DNA of 64,000 nt from Lepraria neglecta. Its lineage: Eukaryota > Ascomycota > Lecanoromycetes > Lecanorales > Stereocaulaceae. Positions 10,401 through 21,902 of this stretch are shown here, in pieces. Each line of letters begins with the position of its first letter. The stretch's first letter is position 1. The notes beneath the pieces were generated by a model, which saw only the letters and a list, made by a program, of their open reading frames with translations, had not been told where the DNA came from and made no database searches. The translations under genes were made by a program, and so were the position numbers. The stretch lies in NCBI GenBank assembly GCA_033220425.1, contig CM065651.1, positions 3,720,001 through 3,784,000 of the forward strand. Direction: 5' to 3'.

Positions 10401-13400
10401 GTCTGCTTCGACCAACGCTTGTCACTGGTAGGAATGAGGATATGAGACCCAGAGATCATACCAAGACCACCCAGCTCCTTAGGAGTGTAGAAAACAGCAG
10501 GTGGAAATCTCGAAGGCATCTTGGAGTTCAAGCCGATCTTGACTCGAGTCTGAATCTTGGTCTCGCATTTGACAATGGTATCAAGCAGGTTGACTGTGGA
10601 TACAGCAGCCTCGCGGTAGTACGTAAAGAGCGCTATCAAGCTGGTGTTCCACTTGTTGGCGATCTTAGTGAAAGTAGTAGAGCCCGAGGACATGAGGATT
10701 TGTCGGATGCGGTTGTTGAATTTCTGAATATCCTCTTCTGTGACCTGCAAGAACGCATGTGCTGTGCGCTCTTTCGAGGTATTGTCTACCAGGGACCACA
10801 CGCTGTCCTTGGTTTGGAACTCCTCATTCAGATTACGGATCTTAGGCAGAATGCGCACTTCGAATCCGCTCATCGAGAAGAGCAGATTGGGATTATCTCT
10901 GCTGTATACGCTTGCGAATGTGTCATCCCATTCAATGGTAGTGAGGGACCTTGGAAGTCTGTTCTTCAGGTCCCAGAAGACAGCACGGCCAAGGTTCACA
11001 TCGTGCCTCATCAGCCTCATTCGCGAGTCTCGAGGCCAGCACTTCTTGTTCCGATAGCCAATGACGTTCTCAAAGTTTGGATCTGGTTGCTCGGTCAAGA
11101 AGCGTTGGATCAGATCCCTAGACTCATCTGCAGAGAACCTCAGGAATACCCAGATGCGGTCGATGTATCTAGTATACAGGCGGATTGGATGTCTCGTTTC
11201 CGTCTTTCGGTCTCTGAACTGCAAGAAGTCGTTGGGGCTCTGAGGCGGACCTGCTATTTCACTGGCACGTTGTAGGCCGAGTAGCAGCAGATCGAGGACC
11301 AAGCCGTAGTACTGGAAGACGAAAGCCGAGAACTGGAGACCTCTGATCATGCCGTAGCTGTTGGTGTGATTCATGTCCTTGTAATTGAGTTGTACGTTGT
11401 TCTTCGACGTGATGTAATCCGCTAAGTTGTGGTCCATGATCAGACGCAAGAGACGATTGAGCAGTGTCAGATCGATCTTCTCGTATACTTTAGACAGCTG
11501 AGTCTCGATCATGACGTTGCACTCTCCGTCCGCGGTCTCCCAAACACCGCCTAGGTTGTTGATACCTTGGGCCCACTTATATGTAAGCAGCGGCGGTACC
11601 TCAGAATCAGATGGTTTGATCCATGCAGGGAAAAGATGGCGCTGATCGGCTTGGTACCAGAGATACTGATCGAGGTAGGCATCAGTGATCTTCTCTATGG
11701 GCTCGATATCGTAGACGGGATTGATGCTGCTATAGTTGTCGTTCATGTCAATGCCGACCTCTTTAAATGCTCGCTGTGTTAACAGGAAGCGCTTGATTCG
11801 AGTAAGCGTGGTGCCAGGAGAGTCGTACGCTTGCTCAATGAGCGCAAGCTCTTCTCTCTGGTTCTGATTGAGGCGACCCTTGACTGAGTAAGCTTCCCGC
11901 AATCGCTCGAGGGCCAGAATGAGAATCTTCGTATCGTGCTTGTAGGAGACAGCTGGGAAGGGTATTGGCGAGTACTTTCTTGACTCTAGCCAATGCACTG
12001 TCGTCGTATATATTGCAACAGCCTCCTCTGATGAGACGTAAGGGCCATCCTTCATGTAGTTATGCTGTCGCTCTTGCTCTGCCTTCAACCACAGTCGTGT
12101 AAGCCGACCAAGATTCTTCTTCGCAACCGTTTTATCCACCGTAGCTCCTCTCCTTATACGCTCGCGGTTGTAATGCGCAACGGATATCCACCAATCGGCC
12201 TTGCTCTTTACGTATCGCAGGATAATGTTCTCAATGGGCGCAGGCAGGCCAGGCACTTTCCAAGGAATGTTGCTCTTCCAGCACCGCCATGCTTCGGACA
12301 AATGCTGCAGGACGGTGTTGACCTTATTCTGCTTGATACCTTCAGGCATCATGTCCATCAGATCTGCCATCACAGATGCACGAAGCTCGAGATCAAAATG
12401 TGACTCCACACGCTGCTTCGTGACCGTCTTTGCCACGCCTTTGCTATGTCGTCCCTCGAACTGTCGTGATAGCAGGTTCCCAAGCCATCTCTCTAGCAAT
12501 GGTATGATACCGCGCATGAAGAAAAGCCAGACCCTCCAGGCTGGTGCCCAGAAGCCGCACCCGGGGCCCTTGCCTACTGGGCCAGAATTGAATCGGTAGT
12601 AGATCAAATGCTTCAAGTCTTTGCAAGATCGGATCTGGTGCATGAGCTTGTACTTGTAGCGGTACATGCCCGTAAGCTGGCCAACATGGTTGAAAGCATA
12701 GAGTATGCCGTCGGCTAGTTGGAAGGCATCAATGTTGCCGAGGCGGTATTGCACTTGAGCATCCACAATCAATTTCGTTAGACGTAGGATTTCTCGCATT
12801 AAATGGAAGGCGTTTCCGAAGCGTGACTTCTTTCGCTCCTTCGTGGTCAGTGTCTTGACGGGCTTGAGGTTGAAGTTGTAGTCCAGATGCAGGTACGTCA
12901 AGTTCTTCCGATGGATGAGTAGATTTAACATGTTGAAGCCCTGCCGGCAGACTTGAAGACCAGCCTCAACCCAATCGATTGTGGTTTGCTGGAAGAACTT
13001 CGTAGACTTGAGCGACTTCATCAGATTCTGCTTGTTCTGCGCCTTGGGCTTTTTCTTGTGCAACTCGTTCAAGACAAACGTCTTGAGCAGTTTCTGATAT
13101 GACACTCTGACTTTGACCGGCTGGCCCTGCGGACAATGCTCAAGATACCACTGCTTGACCAGCGGCACATCTTGTGCGCGCACCATCTTCCCCGATCGCC
13201 TGTCGAAGGGGTATGGCGCCCACCATAGCGCGATAGCTGATGCTGTCTCGCTGGTGTAGAGCTCTTCATCCGCAAGGAAAGGCTCCATGTTCCCGGGCAA
13301 GACAAACTCTTCATCTTCGCTTCCCTCCCCGAATATTTCATCTTCGTGGCTGACGGTGAGGTTCTTGGGTGCGACTGCGCGCGATGATATAGGGTTAATG

Positions 13401-14491
13401 ACAGGATCGAAGTAGAAAGCAGGGAGGCTTGGATCTTCGGCTCGGACGTAGACCACCTGAGGATGCGAGTACCACGAAAGCTTCACGCTTCGTGGAAGGG
13501 AGTTGTAGAGGAAAGGGAAGGCGACACGGTATTCTGTTCTTATAGGAGCTCGGAAGATGATGCGATCAATGGCGTTAAATTCTCCAAAGTCTTCATCGTT
13601 GGGATCCACATCCTTGTAGAGAGGCTCAAATCGTGGACCACCAGGGATCGCCACGTTCAAAGCTTTTGCCGTCTCGAAGCTGGGAAGATCAAACATGTGG
13701 AAGTAGTTCTTATCGACGAGGTCACTCAGCAATTGGTGACTTAACCGATAAAGTGTAGCCATCTGCGGTAGCGTCATGTTCCACTCCTTATAGCTAGGTC
13801 CGTTGACATGAGGTGTATCCAGGAGCGGTCGATGCTCGTAGAACCAATCCAGCACCGGTCCGTCCTCAGCTTCATCAAGCTCCATTTGGATTGGCTCCAA
13901 AGGTTCTACATCCTCGATATTCTCCGACCAAGATAGCGGCGGTTCTTCATCATCAAACGGTGGGAACCTCATCCGCTTGAAATGCCGTCTATCGCTCTTC
14001 TCCCTCCTCATGCACACCCACATCGTAGCCCACTGAGCATGAAAAACAGGCTCGATAACCCTTGGTGTCTCGTTCACCATCGTCAAGCAACCGTTGACAT
14101 GATACAGCACCTTCACCTCCCTCGAAGACTCCCAAGGCATCGGCATATTCTCCAGAAGCTTCAATACCGCGTGCGGCATAAACTTCAAGGCGCCCAGATA
14201 ACTCCGCTTGTCGCTGCTGAATTTCTTCTGCGACACATCTCCGATATCCTTGACGATCTTTCGTAGATGCTCTGGGGGCATATCTGCCTTTTGTGTCTCC
14301 ACGAATCCCCCTTTGCGCTTCTCGCCGAAGCGGTTGCGCTGTGTCCGTAGCCATTCCTTTTTTTTCTGGGCGAATTTCGAGACTTGAGGATCTGCTGGTG
14401 GTTGGTAGCCTGGTGGAGGAGGGGCAGAGGGCATCGAGTGAGAGCCAGCTGCCCATCCAGGTGGAGGTGGAGGTGGTAGAGAGGACATCAT
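7424..14491 (-). CDS. PRP8: pre-mRNA-splicing factor 8 (U5 snRNP core)
   Basis: The spliceosome's central scaffold, holding U5 and U6 snRNA and the substrate at the catalytic centre. A single uninterrupted ORF encodes 2355 residues, the usual size for the family. Order of parts: a Pro-rich N-terminus ([16 protein letters not shown]), the conserved N-terminal block ([20 protein letters not shown]), the reverse-transcriptase-like and linker region, the endonuclease-like segment around [20 protein letters not shown], the RNase H-like domain ([16 protein letters not shown] precedes it), and the JAB1/MPN domain at the C-terminus ([16 protein letters not shown] ... [15 protein letters not shown]). 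No intein is present, although fungal PRP8 often carries one. No stop or shift was seen over 7 kb. The divergent neighbour eL34 shares a 370-bp promoter region. Confidence 0.98.
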   Translation of the reverse strand: MMSSLPPPPPPGWAAGSHSMPSAPPPPGYQPPADPQVSKFAQKKKEWLRTQRNRFGEKRKGGFVETQKADMPPEHLRKIVKDIGDVSQKKFSSDKRSYLGALKFMPHAVLKLLENMPMPWESSREVKVLYHVNGCLTMVNETPRVIEPVFHAQWATMWVCMRREKSDRRHFKRMRFPPFDDEEPPLSWSENIEDVEPLEPIQMELDEAEDGPVLDWFYEHRPLLDTPHVNGPSYKEWNMTLPQMATLYRLSHQLLSDLVDKNYFHMFDLPSFETAKALNVAIPGGPRFEPLYKDVDPNDEDFGEFNAIDRIIFRAPIRTEYRVAFPFLYNSLPRSVKLSWYSHPQVVYVRAEDPSLPAFYFDPVINPISSRAVAPKNLTVSHEDEIFGEGSEDEEFVLPGNMEPFLADEELYTSETASAIALWWAPYPFDRRSGKMVRAQDVPLVKQWYLEHCPQGQPVKVRVSYQKLLKTFVLNELHKKKPKAQNKQNLMKSLKSTKFFQQTTIDWVEAGLQVCRQGFNMLNLLIHRKNLTYLHLDYNFNLKPVKTLTTKERKKSRFGNAFHLMREILRLTKLIVDAQVQYRLGNIDAFQLADGILYAFNHVGQLTGMYRYKYKLMHQIRSCKDLKHLIYYRFNSGPVGKGPGCGFWAPAWRVWLFFMRGIIPLLERWLGNLLSRQFEGRHSKGVAKTVTKQRVESHFDLELRASVMADLMDMMPEGIKQNKVNTVLQHLSEAWRCWKSNIPWKVPGLPAPIENIILRYVKSKADWWISVAHYNRERIRRGATVDKTVAKKNLGRLTRLWLKAEQERQHNYMKDGPYVSSEEAVAIYTTTVHWLESRKYSPIPFPAVSYKHDTKILILALERLREAYSVKGRLNQNQREELALIEQAYDSPGTTLTRIKRFLLTQRAFKEVGIDMNDNYSSINPVYDIEPIEKITDAYLDQYLWYQADQRHLFPAWIKPSDSEVPPLLTYKWAQGINNLGGVWETADGECNVMIETQLSKVYEKIDLTLLNRLLRLIMDHNLADYITSKNNVQLNYKDMNHTNSYGMIRGLQFSAFVFQYYGLVLDLLLLGLQRASEIAGPPQSPNDFLQFRDRKTETRHPIRLYTRYIDRIWVFLRFSADESRDLIQRFLTEQPDPNFENVIGYRNKKCWPRDSRMRLMRHDVNLGRAVFWDLKNRLPRSLTTIEWDDTFASVYSRDNPNLLFSMSGFEVRILPKIRNLNEEFQTKDSVWSLVDNTSKERTAHAFLQVTEEDIQKFNNRIRQILMSSGSTTFTKIANKWNTSLIALFTYYREAAVSTVNLLDTIVKCETKIQTRVKIGLNSKMPSRFPPAVFYTPKELGGLGMISGSHILIPTSDKRWSKQTDVGVTHYRAGMSHDEETLIPNIFRYIIPWEAEFIDSQRVWTEYSQKRQEANQQNRRLTLEDLEDSWDRGLPRINTLFQKDRSTLSFDKGFRARTEFKTYQLMKSNPFWWTSQRHDGKLWNLNAYRTDVIQALGGVETILEHTLFKATAFPSWEGLFWEKASGFEESMKFKKLTNAQRSGLNQIPNRRFTLWWSPTINRANVYVGFQVQLDLTGIFLHGKIPTLKISLIQIFRAHLWQKIHESVVMDLCQVFDQELDQLGIETVQKETIHPRKSYKMNSSCADILLFATHKWNVTRPSILFDTKDITEPTTTNKFWVDVQLRYGDYDSHDIERYVRAKYLDYTTDSMSIYPSATGLMIGIDLAYNLYSAYGQYFPGLKTLVQQAMAKIMKANPALYVLRERIRKGLQLYASESNQEFLNSQNYSELFSNQIQLFIDDTNVYRVTIHKTFEGNLTTKPINGAIFIFNPRTGQLFLKIIHTSVWAGQKRLGQLAKWKTAEEVAALIRSLPVEEQPKQLIVTRKGLLDPLEVHLLDFPNISIRASELQLPFQAAMKVEKLGDMILRATEPKMMLFNLYDEWLKTISSYTAFSRLILVLRALHVNQDKTKLLLRPDKTVITKEHHIWPTLSDEDWIKVEVQLRDLILNDYGKKNNVNTSSLTTSEIRDIILGMEISAPSMQRQQAAEIEKQQQEQQQLTAVTTKTQNVHGEDIIVTTTSQFEQQSFASKTEWRTRAIATSNLRTRSNNIYISSDDIHEEGHHTYIMPKNILKRFITIADLRVQVAGYLYGSSPPDNDQVKEIRTIIMVPQVGNTRDVQLPHQLPQHQNLSALEPLGIIHTVAGNEPPYMTAADVTHHARLMSAHSSWDKKTVTMTVSFTPGSVSLVAWALTPQGYKWGSENKDLSSDMPSGFSTSGMGEKTQLLLSDKIRGYFLVPEQNTWNYSFMGASFGNVEKKSVPVKMDTPLGFYADVHRPLHFQNFAELEDIWVDRQDNFA

Positions 14492-14861
14492 GATGGCTTG
14501 GAGGAGATTGCTACTCTAGTATATCAACATGAGTCGAGCAGCAGTCCCTTGCGGAGGAGGGCCACTGCTGGACTTGGAGCCGGCGAGCGAGCGGCCGGTC
14601 TTGAAAGATGAGCTTCGTTTCACGTCTTGTTGATAGGCTTCTTACCTCACTTCGCTTCTCGACGAGGAGAGTCGAGTCTTTAGGTCTCGAGAGTCATTGC
14701 TCGAAATGTGGCGGCTCTCCACCAAAACGGTCGAGAATCGCGCTAGAACTAAGAAATTTTAGCGCCTCGGCTAATCACACAACCAGAATCAGCGATCTCG
14801 AATTTTGGCACGACTACATTGACGACGAATATTGAACCCACGTGAATACCAAGTCGTCAGG
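14492..14861. promoter_or_regulatory. divergent promoter region between PRP8 and eL34
   Basis: The two genes start 370 bp apart on opposite strands, so this stretch must contain both promoters. A CACGTG hexamer lies at about 14839-14844, roughly 20 bp before the eL34 ATG. It matches the E-box bound by fungal bHLH factors, but its use here is not shown. No clear TATA element was found. Confidence 0.5.
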
Positions 14862-15435
14862 ATGGGTGCGCGATTGACATACGTAAGCTTCTGGTATCTC
14901 AGCTACGGAGTATTGGACTTATGCTAATGCCTGTGATTGTAGCGACGGAGGAATCCGTAAGCCTTTCCACCACAGCTCCCAACCTGGGAACGGACAATAC
15001 GTGGGAAGGGTAGGCGCTGATGGCATCTAACTAGGTACAACACACGCTCGAACAAAGTCCGAATCGTCAAGACGCCAGGCGGAAAGCTACGATACCAACA
15101 CACCAAGAAGAAGGGCAGCCCGCCCAAGTGTGGTGACTGCGGCATCAAGCTCCCAGGCGTGAGTGCTCCCCGAGACCTCTTCCAGATTCTACGATAATTT
15201 CCAGCTGCAATCTCGATGAACTGGTCCGCTGACTTTACGTTTCACTCTCTAGATCCCAGCCCTCCGCCCCCGCGAATACGCCACCATCTCTCGTCCCAAG
15301 AAAACAGTCCAGCGCGCATACGGTGGATCGAGATGTTCGAACTGTGTGAAGGATAGGATTACGAGGGCATTCTTGATCGAGGAGCAGAAGATCGTGAAGA
15401 AGGTGCTCAAGGAGAACCAGGCGAAGAAGCGTTAA
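14862..15435 (+). CDS. RPL34: 60S ribosomal protein eL34
   Basis: Large-subunit ribosomal protein. The model has four exons, 14862-14882, 14943-14956, 15035-15158 and 15253-15435 (113 residues). The second exon is only 14 nt. The spliced N-terminus MGARLTYRRRNPYNTRSNK matches the family (usually MAQRLTYRRR...). It is followed by [19 protein letters not shown], the zinc-type pair [10 protein letters not shown], and the later pair [13 protein letters not shown] near the C-terminus. An intron close behind the start codon is common in fungal ribosomal protein genes. Length and residues are as expected and no defects were seen. Confidence 0.95.
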
Positions 15436-15815
15436 GGGACGGGGTTGCATGATAAAAGGATAGGAGCAGTACAAGTTGTCATCAATATGAAAAGGATGGC
15501 TACGGTCTGATTGCATATGGATTCATTGAAGCTGTTCATCCGTGACTTTGTGTTGATTTTGTGAGACCGAAAGACGTGCTGATGCCGGTGGTTTCTAGCC
15601 AATTAAATTGCGTGTGCTAAGCTTAGATACCCATGCAAGTGGATACCTTTTTGGGATTATAGCCCACCGACTGGCAAGTAATGGACTTGCTAGCCCCGAG
15701 AAAACATGCATAACGAACTTGATACCCAATGAAAATCCGCCAACGCTGCTCAACATGTCTCTTTTGCGCTGCCATTTCATGGGTTGCTAACCCCTGATAG
15801 CGCTCATACTTTGGA
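15436..15815. other. convergent 3' spacer with one arm of a 13-bp inverted repeat
   Basis: This 380 bp lies between eL34 and the small unknown gene on the minus strand. It contains GGGTTGCTAACCC at 15781-15793, the reverse complement of a site inside the neighbouring gene's intron. Nothing else is supported. Confidence 0.5.
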
Positions 15816-15986
15816 CTAATTGCCTGCAGTTCCCTCCTCCAGAGCGGCCTCATCCCTAGAAATGATATCATAATCAGACTCAGATTCCTCGCTCAAGCTG
15901 CCAGTTTGGGTTCCGATCGAGCGGTGAGAGCGTGATTCCTCCGGTAAGTTGAGCGAGCCACTGCACCGTCTCTGGGTTAGCAACCC
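15781..15986. repeat. 13-bp inverted repeat, arms 181 bp apart
   Basis: GGGTTGCTAACCC at 15781-15793 and its exact reverse complement GGGTTAGCAACCC at 15974-15986. Each arm is itself nearly palindromic (GGGTT-N3-AACCC). One arm lies in the 3' flank and the other in the intron of the 15816-16369 gene, where the GCTAAC core also serves as the likely branch site. Confidence 0.7.
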
Positions 15987-16369
15987 TTGTGCCTGATGAT
16001 TAGGGAGGGTGCTTACCCTTCAAAAACGTCATGGCTACCGGAATTACCCCCTGAGGAGCGGAAACGGACGCTCGCATCAAGCACCATCTGGGCTTCCTTT
16101 GGTAGCGAGGCTATGAGTTCTTTCATGAGATCGATGTCGTGGCGGATTCCGTCGACGATGGAATCCAGGCAGGCGACGATACGTGCTTCATTGTCGAGAT
16201 GGGCGAATCGCTGGGGATTTTTGGTGACTTCGGTGAGAATTTTGATTTGGAGCTCAGGACGGATTTGGGACATGATCTCGCAGTCCAGGTTGAGGCGGGT
16301 GCAGAGCTCGTCGGTTGCAAAGACTGGGAAGGTAGTTTGCAGAGCGTTGCAGGCCTTCTTTGTAGCCAT
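15816..16369 (-). CDS. conserved-looking hypothetical protein, 165 residues
   Basis: Two exons, 16369-16017 and 15960-15816. The 56-bp intron has a GTAAGC donor, GCTAAC branch sequence and GTGCAG acceptor. The start chosen is MATKKACNALQ; an in-frame ATG upstream at 16492 gives a Pro/His-rich leader without protein character. The first ~110 residues look helical and soluble (LQIKILTEVTKNPQRFAHL, IVACLDSIVDGIRHDIDLMK). The C-terminus is Ser/Glu-rich (TGSLSEESESDYD) and probably disordered. I do not recognise the family. No signal peptide or membrane segment is visible. Confidence 0.6.
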
Positions 16370-16808
16370 AATGATGGTTCTATAGGCCGGAATGTGTGGG
16401 TGTTGGTGGTTGATCCGGGGTGAAAGGTTGGGGAAGTGAGGCCGGGCATGTTTGGATAACTTCAAAAGTGAGGTGGACGCTAGTGGTGGCAAATCTCGCT
16501 GTGAAGGAGTCTGGCAATGTGAAACATCCCTGCCAGGGAAAAGGGAGTGTGCATTGAAAGTGACTGGCGTTCATGGTTATTTTCCAACCCAAGCTGGCGG
16601 TTTGCAGAGCGCCAGTCCTGCCAGTTGCAGGGATTTTCATGATTCTATAGGATAGTAATTTGTATTGAAGAGTGGAGACTTATCTATAAAGAAGGGAGCA
16701 AGCCTAGAACCCATGTGTAATAGTTGGATTGGGAGATCGTTACTAGTACAAAAATATTACAGAGGCAAGAGGTAAGAGATCCTTTCCCGCCTTCCAAGGC
16801 ATCTACCA
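16370..16808. other. spacer between the small unknown gene and the coiled-coil relic
   Basis: This 439 bp includes the promoter of the minus-strand gene at 15816-16369 and the 3' flank of the large relic. No gene is supported. Confidence 0.5.
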
Positions 16809-19800
16809 CTAAACAAACTCACGCATGCAGTTACTTTCATCGATTTCAGCCATCGCTAACAGGTGCCATTCATCATCTTCGACCAACTCCTCGAATTCCT
16901 CCTCCTCCTTGTCCTCTGCAGATACCATCTCTGCTTCCTTTTCAACAAAGGCTGGTTCTTCCACCACCACCACCACCACCTCCTCCTCCTCCTCCTCCTC
17001 CTGGCCCACTTGAGACACCTTCTCGAATTCCTCTTCATCGAACGCCGGTTTTCCTACCTCCCACACCTGCTCCGTCTCCACCTCGTCCTCCTTCTTGATT
17101 TCCGCCCACCCATTGGAATCCGAATCCGAATCCGAGACATCGTACATCTCGTCGAAATCTTGCTCGATCTCAAGTGCGACCTCTTGCATGACGTCTTCCG
17201 GTTCCACCTTCTGGGCAGCCACATCCACATCCACACGCATCGCATCCAGTTCCTCCTTCATCATCGCCAATACCTGGAGCCTGGCGCCTTGCAATACTCT
17301 CCTCTGGGCTGGACTTTTGTCCGATTCTTCCCACATCTGATCCATGGCTCTATCCACCGACGCCCTCATCTTGTGTCCGATGTCTTCCAGGTTTGCGTTC
17401 TGGTCAATATGTGCGTCCTTTTTCGTAGCAGTTATCTGACCAAGACGCCTTTCTATCAACTCCCTTAACGTGCGTCGGCGGTCTTCCGATTTGGCGTTCT
17501 GGATGAAATCTTCGTCTTCTTTGCTGATCTCCGACAAGTCCTTCTCGAGTGGCTTGAGCACCAGGATTAATACGAAGGTTCCAGAATCAGCTGCCTTACC
17601 AGCTGGGATGGTTATGTTCTCCTCGGTAGCTTTCTCCCTGGCCTCTCCTACCTTCACATCCGTCACCTCGGAAGCGCGCTTTGCATCGTTGCTGTCGGCT
17701 TCGAGCTCGAGTTTCCAGGCTTCCAGTTCCATATACCTCGTATGCAGCATGTCTTTCACGATCAGTATTTGCTCGCCCAGGACATCTGCTATTCTCTCCT
17801 TCTAGTCTAGCCTTTTGCTTGAAAGGTCGGGCCACAGGTGATCCAGTGTGCTCTCCTCCATCATGCTCAACACATGTCTGGCAATGTCCAACTTCTCCTT
17901 CCTGGCAGCATAATTATTTTTGTCCGGGACAGGACACAGTTCATCCATTTTCTTTTCCAAGGCCGCCCTCTCTTTGCGCCTGGCCATTTGCACTCTCGCT
18001 ATCTCAGCAATTTCCTCTTATTTACTCATCCCTGGGAAGTCAAGACACATACTCCTCATCTTGTAGTCTTTCGGGGGAGTCCGTTCGCTGCACCCTCGCA
18101 TAGCAGATCTGGTCAGATCCTTAAATTCGGCCTCATTGAAAAGCGGCGCAGAATTCCTAGCCACGAATCCGTCAAGACAAGAGCCGGCGATACCTTCCAC
18201 ATATAGAACATCCCAAGGAGCCAGCTTCGCCACAGGAATCGAGACTTCGTTTTGGGGCTCACCTGCAATTTCACGGACCCCTTGGTATCAAGACTTAGGA
18301 ACCGAGCATGAAGAGTGTCGCTCCATAATGGTCTACTGCCTGATTTTCGCACAGTCCAGTGTCTGTATTCCGCTTTGCACAATTGTTCCATGAAGAAGTG
18401 ACAAGATGGAGATGGAGCGCTGAGCGTGGCTGGCGCTTGGGTCGCAGTACCTTTCCCTAAAAAGAGGAGTATATCCGCTGGTACAAGTGTATTTAGCTTG
18501 AAACCCTTCGCGAACTTCTTCAGACCATCGATTTCAATCTTTCTGCTGGCTGCATTCCTCTTTAACATTTCATTCCCCCGAGATGTGTCCAATACTTGCC
18601 TATTTGACAGCCCTGCAGCATTGGCCTTGGACGCAATTACGTTGGTGATAAATGGGGTCTCTCGAATACGATGAGCCTCCGGTAGAGCCTTCATTCGTTC
18701 GTCAAGTCTGTCCTGGGTAGCCTTCTCCCGTCCAGCGATCGAATTCAGCGGCAAGTCCCCCTTTTCTTCAGGACTTTTCTGAGATTTCGTCATGCGCTGC
18801 TCGCGCTCCTGTTGGTCAAGATTATCCTGCACGATCTTCTCTTGTCGAATCCTCTCCACTCTGGAGAGCTGCTGCTGCTTGAAACCCTCCAGCGCCGGGC
18901 TGCGCTGGGCTGTTTGTCCTGGAACGTCCCATGACTCCGGCTTCTGTTGCTCATGCTCTTGTTGAGCCTTCTCCTGTTTGGCTGGATTTTTCCGCATAAC
19001 CTTGTCCTGTTCGATTTCTTCTTTTTTGGCATTATGCAAATCCACTTCGCGCACTATCTGCTGGTAGGATTCGGCTGATAAGCCCTGTCTGGCTTCAGAG
19101 GGATGTTTCGTAAGGCGCTGATGCACGCGCTCTCTTTGGGCTTTCGTCGACCTGGCTCGATTCTCTTGTGCAGCCTTCTGTTCAGCAGTCTGCGTCCTCA
19201 GCAAGTGTGTCTGGAAGTTTTCCTGTTCCACTGTCCACATCTCCCGAATGGTCTTTTTACGAGGTTTCTGAGTCTCTGCCTTCCGCTGCTCGCGCTCCTG
19301 TTGAGCTTCGATCGCTTTAGCTAGTGCATCCTGCGCAGCCTTCTGCTGCTGGATGAACTTCTGTTTGACGTCCTATAGCCCCAACAAACGCTGCTGCTTC
19401 TTGCGGTGTTGCAGCGCTGCATTCCGTCCTCGTTCACGAGCATCAAAGGATTCCGCAAGGCGCTGTTCACGCTCCTGCTTCCCTTGTTCTTGGTACACAA
19501 GATTACACTCAGCAACCCTGCGCTTCCTCTCCGCTCGGTTAGCATCTTCTTTGGATCCAACCAATACTTCATTCGTGAAACTGAGCGTGTTCATTTGGTA
19601 TGCTGGTACCGCGAATCCTTTGGTCTCTAGCCTTGGATCCTCATTCTTGACCTGCTGCTCGGCGTCATACCATTCCTTAAATGGCTCGCTGGTAGCGCTG
19701 AACCGCTCAACGAGGCAATGCTTGGTGTCTCTCACCTTTGATCGGAACGGATTGGCAGGTTTCAACGCATCAGATGCGAACATCAGCTCGGCCGGAGATT

Positions 19801-21116
19801 CTTGAGTAGCATGGCTATACGTGGCCGGACGCATTGGGGGGAGCAGTGGGATCGGCGCCTTCACATCTTTTGCAGTAGATGAGGAGGGGTTGGCGTGATT
19901 ATCGAACATGAGAAAATCCACACCCAGGTGTTCAGGACTTTCTTCTTTGCTTTTCTCCACCTCAGCAGGCGCATGCCGATTAGCCTTGAGCAACACTTCT
20001 CCAAATTTAGTCCTCGACGCATTATGCTAGGCCCGCGCAACTCTGGCATTGATAATGTCAGCCGCTTTTTTCTCCTCGGCAACTCTCCTCTCTTGCTCTT
20101 GGAACCTGGCCGTTTGGACCTCCTCATCCGACTTCCCTTGTCTTTCCTTTTTGACCTTCACTGTTCTCGCTTGGTTACCTAGCGGCATTTGCTCCATAGA
20201 GAACGGCTCGATACTTAGAGGCGGTAGAGGAGATGTCTGGAGGTACTCGAGGTTCACCGGAGGCGAAGCCATCAACCCCTCATGCTGGATACAACCAAGA
20301 CTGGCATTAGTCATATCACATGCCTTGTTCTCCTCGGCAGTCCTTCCCTCGCGCTCCTTCAACGCAGCCTTTCGAACCTCCTCATCCGCCTTCTCTTGTG
20401 CTTCCTTTTCAACCCTTGCTGCTCTCCTTTTGGCAGCGAACTCCGGATGGTAAAAGGGCACGCTGGTGCGTTGAGGTATGTCTGGAAGCTTGGGTGGGGC
20501 TTTGTCGCTATCGACTGCAGCTTTCGCCACGGTTCGTTGGAAATCGGTCGTCCCCGTGCTCTTTACCCTGTTCAAGGGTGCCTCATTCCGTCTCTGTCTC
20601 TTCCAACGTCGCCGCAATCTGTCTCTGTGCCTCATCCTTCATCCCAGTTCTCTGTCTTGTCGGGATTGAAAGCTCTGGCACCTGCCCCATGTTCATGCCA
20701 GGTAAGCGCAACACACTGTTCGGTGCGCGTTGTTGCGGTCCCGCATTACCATTCCACAAAGATGGCTTGCCATCCTGCCCAAGCCTAGCCGTTTGGGTTA
20801 CAGGCACCGAAACCACGCCCGGCCTCCACAGTGCATGCGACGGTGAAGGATGAGGGCGACGGCCAACGCTAATGTCGCTATAGGCATGTTCCCGCGACAC
20901 CGGTGCCACCGTCGTATGCATTCCCGAACTCCTTAGTGCTTGTCAAGGTGCAGGAAAAAGACGTTGGCTGTTGCCACGATCGACAGGACCCTCCGCCACC
21001 GGTGCTACCGTCGTAGGCATTCCCTTCTCCCATCGTGTTTCAGCGAATAGAGGCGGAGGGGGGTTCTTGGACGTAGAAGTATTATAGCCAGCTCTCAACG
21101 TGCCAACACTTTGCTA
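16809..21116 (-). pseudogene. large decayed coiled-coil gene with six in-frame stops and two frameshifts
   Basis: A ~4.3 kb minus-strand reading frame. Its segments join across stops in the same frame: TAG 21114-21116, TGA 20943-20945, TAG 20027-20029, TAG 19373-19375, TAA 18018-18020 and TAG 17802-17804. Coding character continues on both sides of each. Frame changes occur near 20.58 kb and near 18.28 kb. The protein would be Gln/Glu/Lys/Arg-rich and mostly coiled coil (EKEAQEKADEEVRKAALKER, KQEKAQQEHEQQKPES). Near 18.0-18.4 kb there is a more globular patch (VAKLAPWDVLYVEGIAG). The C-terminal end is very acidic (EEEEEEEVVVVVVEE). No family is recognised. Each stop is one C-to-T change from CAG, CAA or CGA. 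Annotators may split this into four to seven false small genes. Confidence 0.75.
16960..17002 (+). repeat. CCA/TCC trinucleotide microsatellite
   Basis: Consecutive CCA units followed by consecutive TCC units inside the acidic C-terminal coding part of the relic. On the minus strand they read as GGA and TGG-type repeats and give the Glu then Val runs. Confidence 0.85.
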
Positions 21117-21902
21117 CCATATAAAGCTATATGTAAGCTTATAATTCAACACACCCCCAAGAGGTAAATTAGACGTTCTTCTCGCGGAGGGTCAAAAAAT
21201 CTGGTATCGACAAAATTTCCATTAGTATCAAATCATCGAGTAGGGGTTGTTAGCCTCTACCTATCTCCTGAGCTCGCCATGGACGTTACTTGCGTGTCGG
21301 GTGAATCCTGCTCCCAACCTTGTCCGTTACCGGTCGAGCCGTCGCTATTATAGCCGCTGCTATCACCACCGTCTTCTGAGTGGTCGTCATCCGATATCGA
21401 CTCATCTATCGACCGCTAGCCTCTGTCTCAACAATACGTGAAGCTTAGAGACCCACTCTTTTTTCCACTTCGTCTCGAGTTAAGACTAGTAACTTCACCA
21501 TAATTTTCCTCGATCATATATTCTAAGAGTCCCTCTTCTTAGTGACCATATTAGCCCCCTCGCTTGGACGATTTTGTCTCTCTCATACTAAGTAGTAGCT
21601 TCTCAAGGGTTGGAAGGTCATCGTGGTCTTCGGCAATACCGTGATCGAAGACGCCGGTGTTGCAGAGTCAGTTAGTAACGTCTGGATTTGTTGATAACTT
21701 CATCAAAGAGCGATTGAAAACCTTTAACACCAACGTCTACTTCGGGTACTTTAAGATCTAGTACTGGTTCGCCGAAAGGACGGAGATGTTCTCTCGGGGA
21801 TAAATTAGTCATAAATATAAATCGATAGGATCGCCGCCCCATAATGTTTTACTCTATCTATCGCTTGATACAGAAGCTTACTAATGTAAGCTTATTTTTA
21901 CA
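21117..21902. other. AT-richer scar with a minus-strand acidic coding remnant
   Basis: Composition turns AT-rich and stops become frequent in all frames. On the minus strand at about 21265-21440, one frame reads an Asp/Ser/Gly-rich segment (ESISDDDHSEDGGDSSGYNS) that ends at a stop. It looks like the acidic tail of a lost gene or transposon protein. No terminal repeats or target-site duplication were found by eye, so no element is named. Confidence 0.4.

Noticed and set aside
7823-14456. Numerous plus- and minus-frame ORFs within PRP8
   Set aside because: Shadows of one continuous, highly conserved coding frame.
16724-17805. Plus-strand Pro-, Ser- and His/Leu-rich ORFs over the acidic relic tail
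   Set aside because: They arise from antisense reading of trinucleotide repeats and Glu-rich codons.
17802-20029. Reassigned stop codons (TAG/TAA read as Gln) in the coiled-coil gene
   Set aside because: All intact genes in the window end at TAA, TAG or TGA, and Gln is encoded normally by CAG/CAA elsewhere in the same relic. Frameshifts are present as well. Decay is simpler than recoding.
20049-20853. Plus-strand ORFs up to 177 residues opposite the coiled-coil relic
   Set aside because: Low-complexity antisense of Glu/Lys/Arg codons; no domain, start context or introns.
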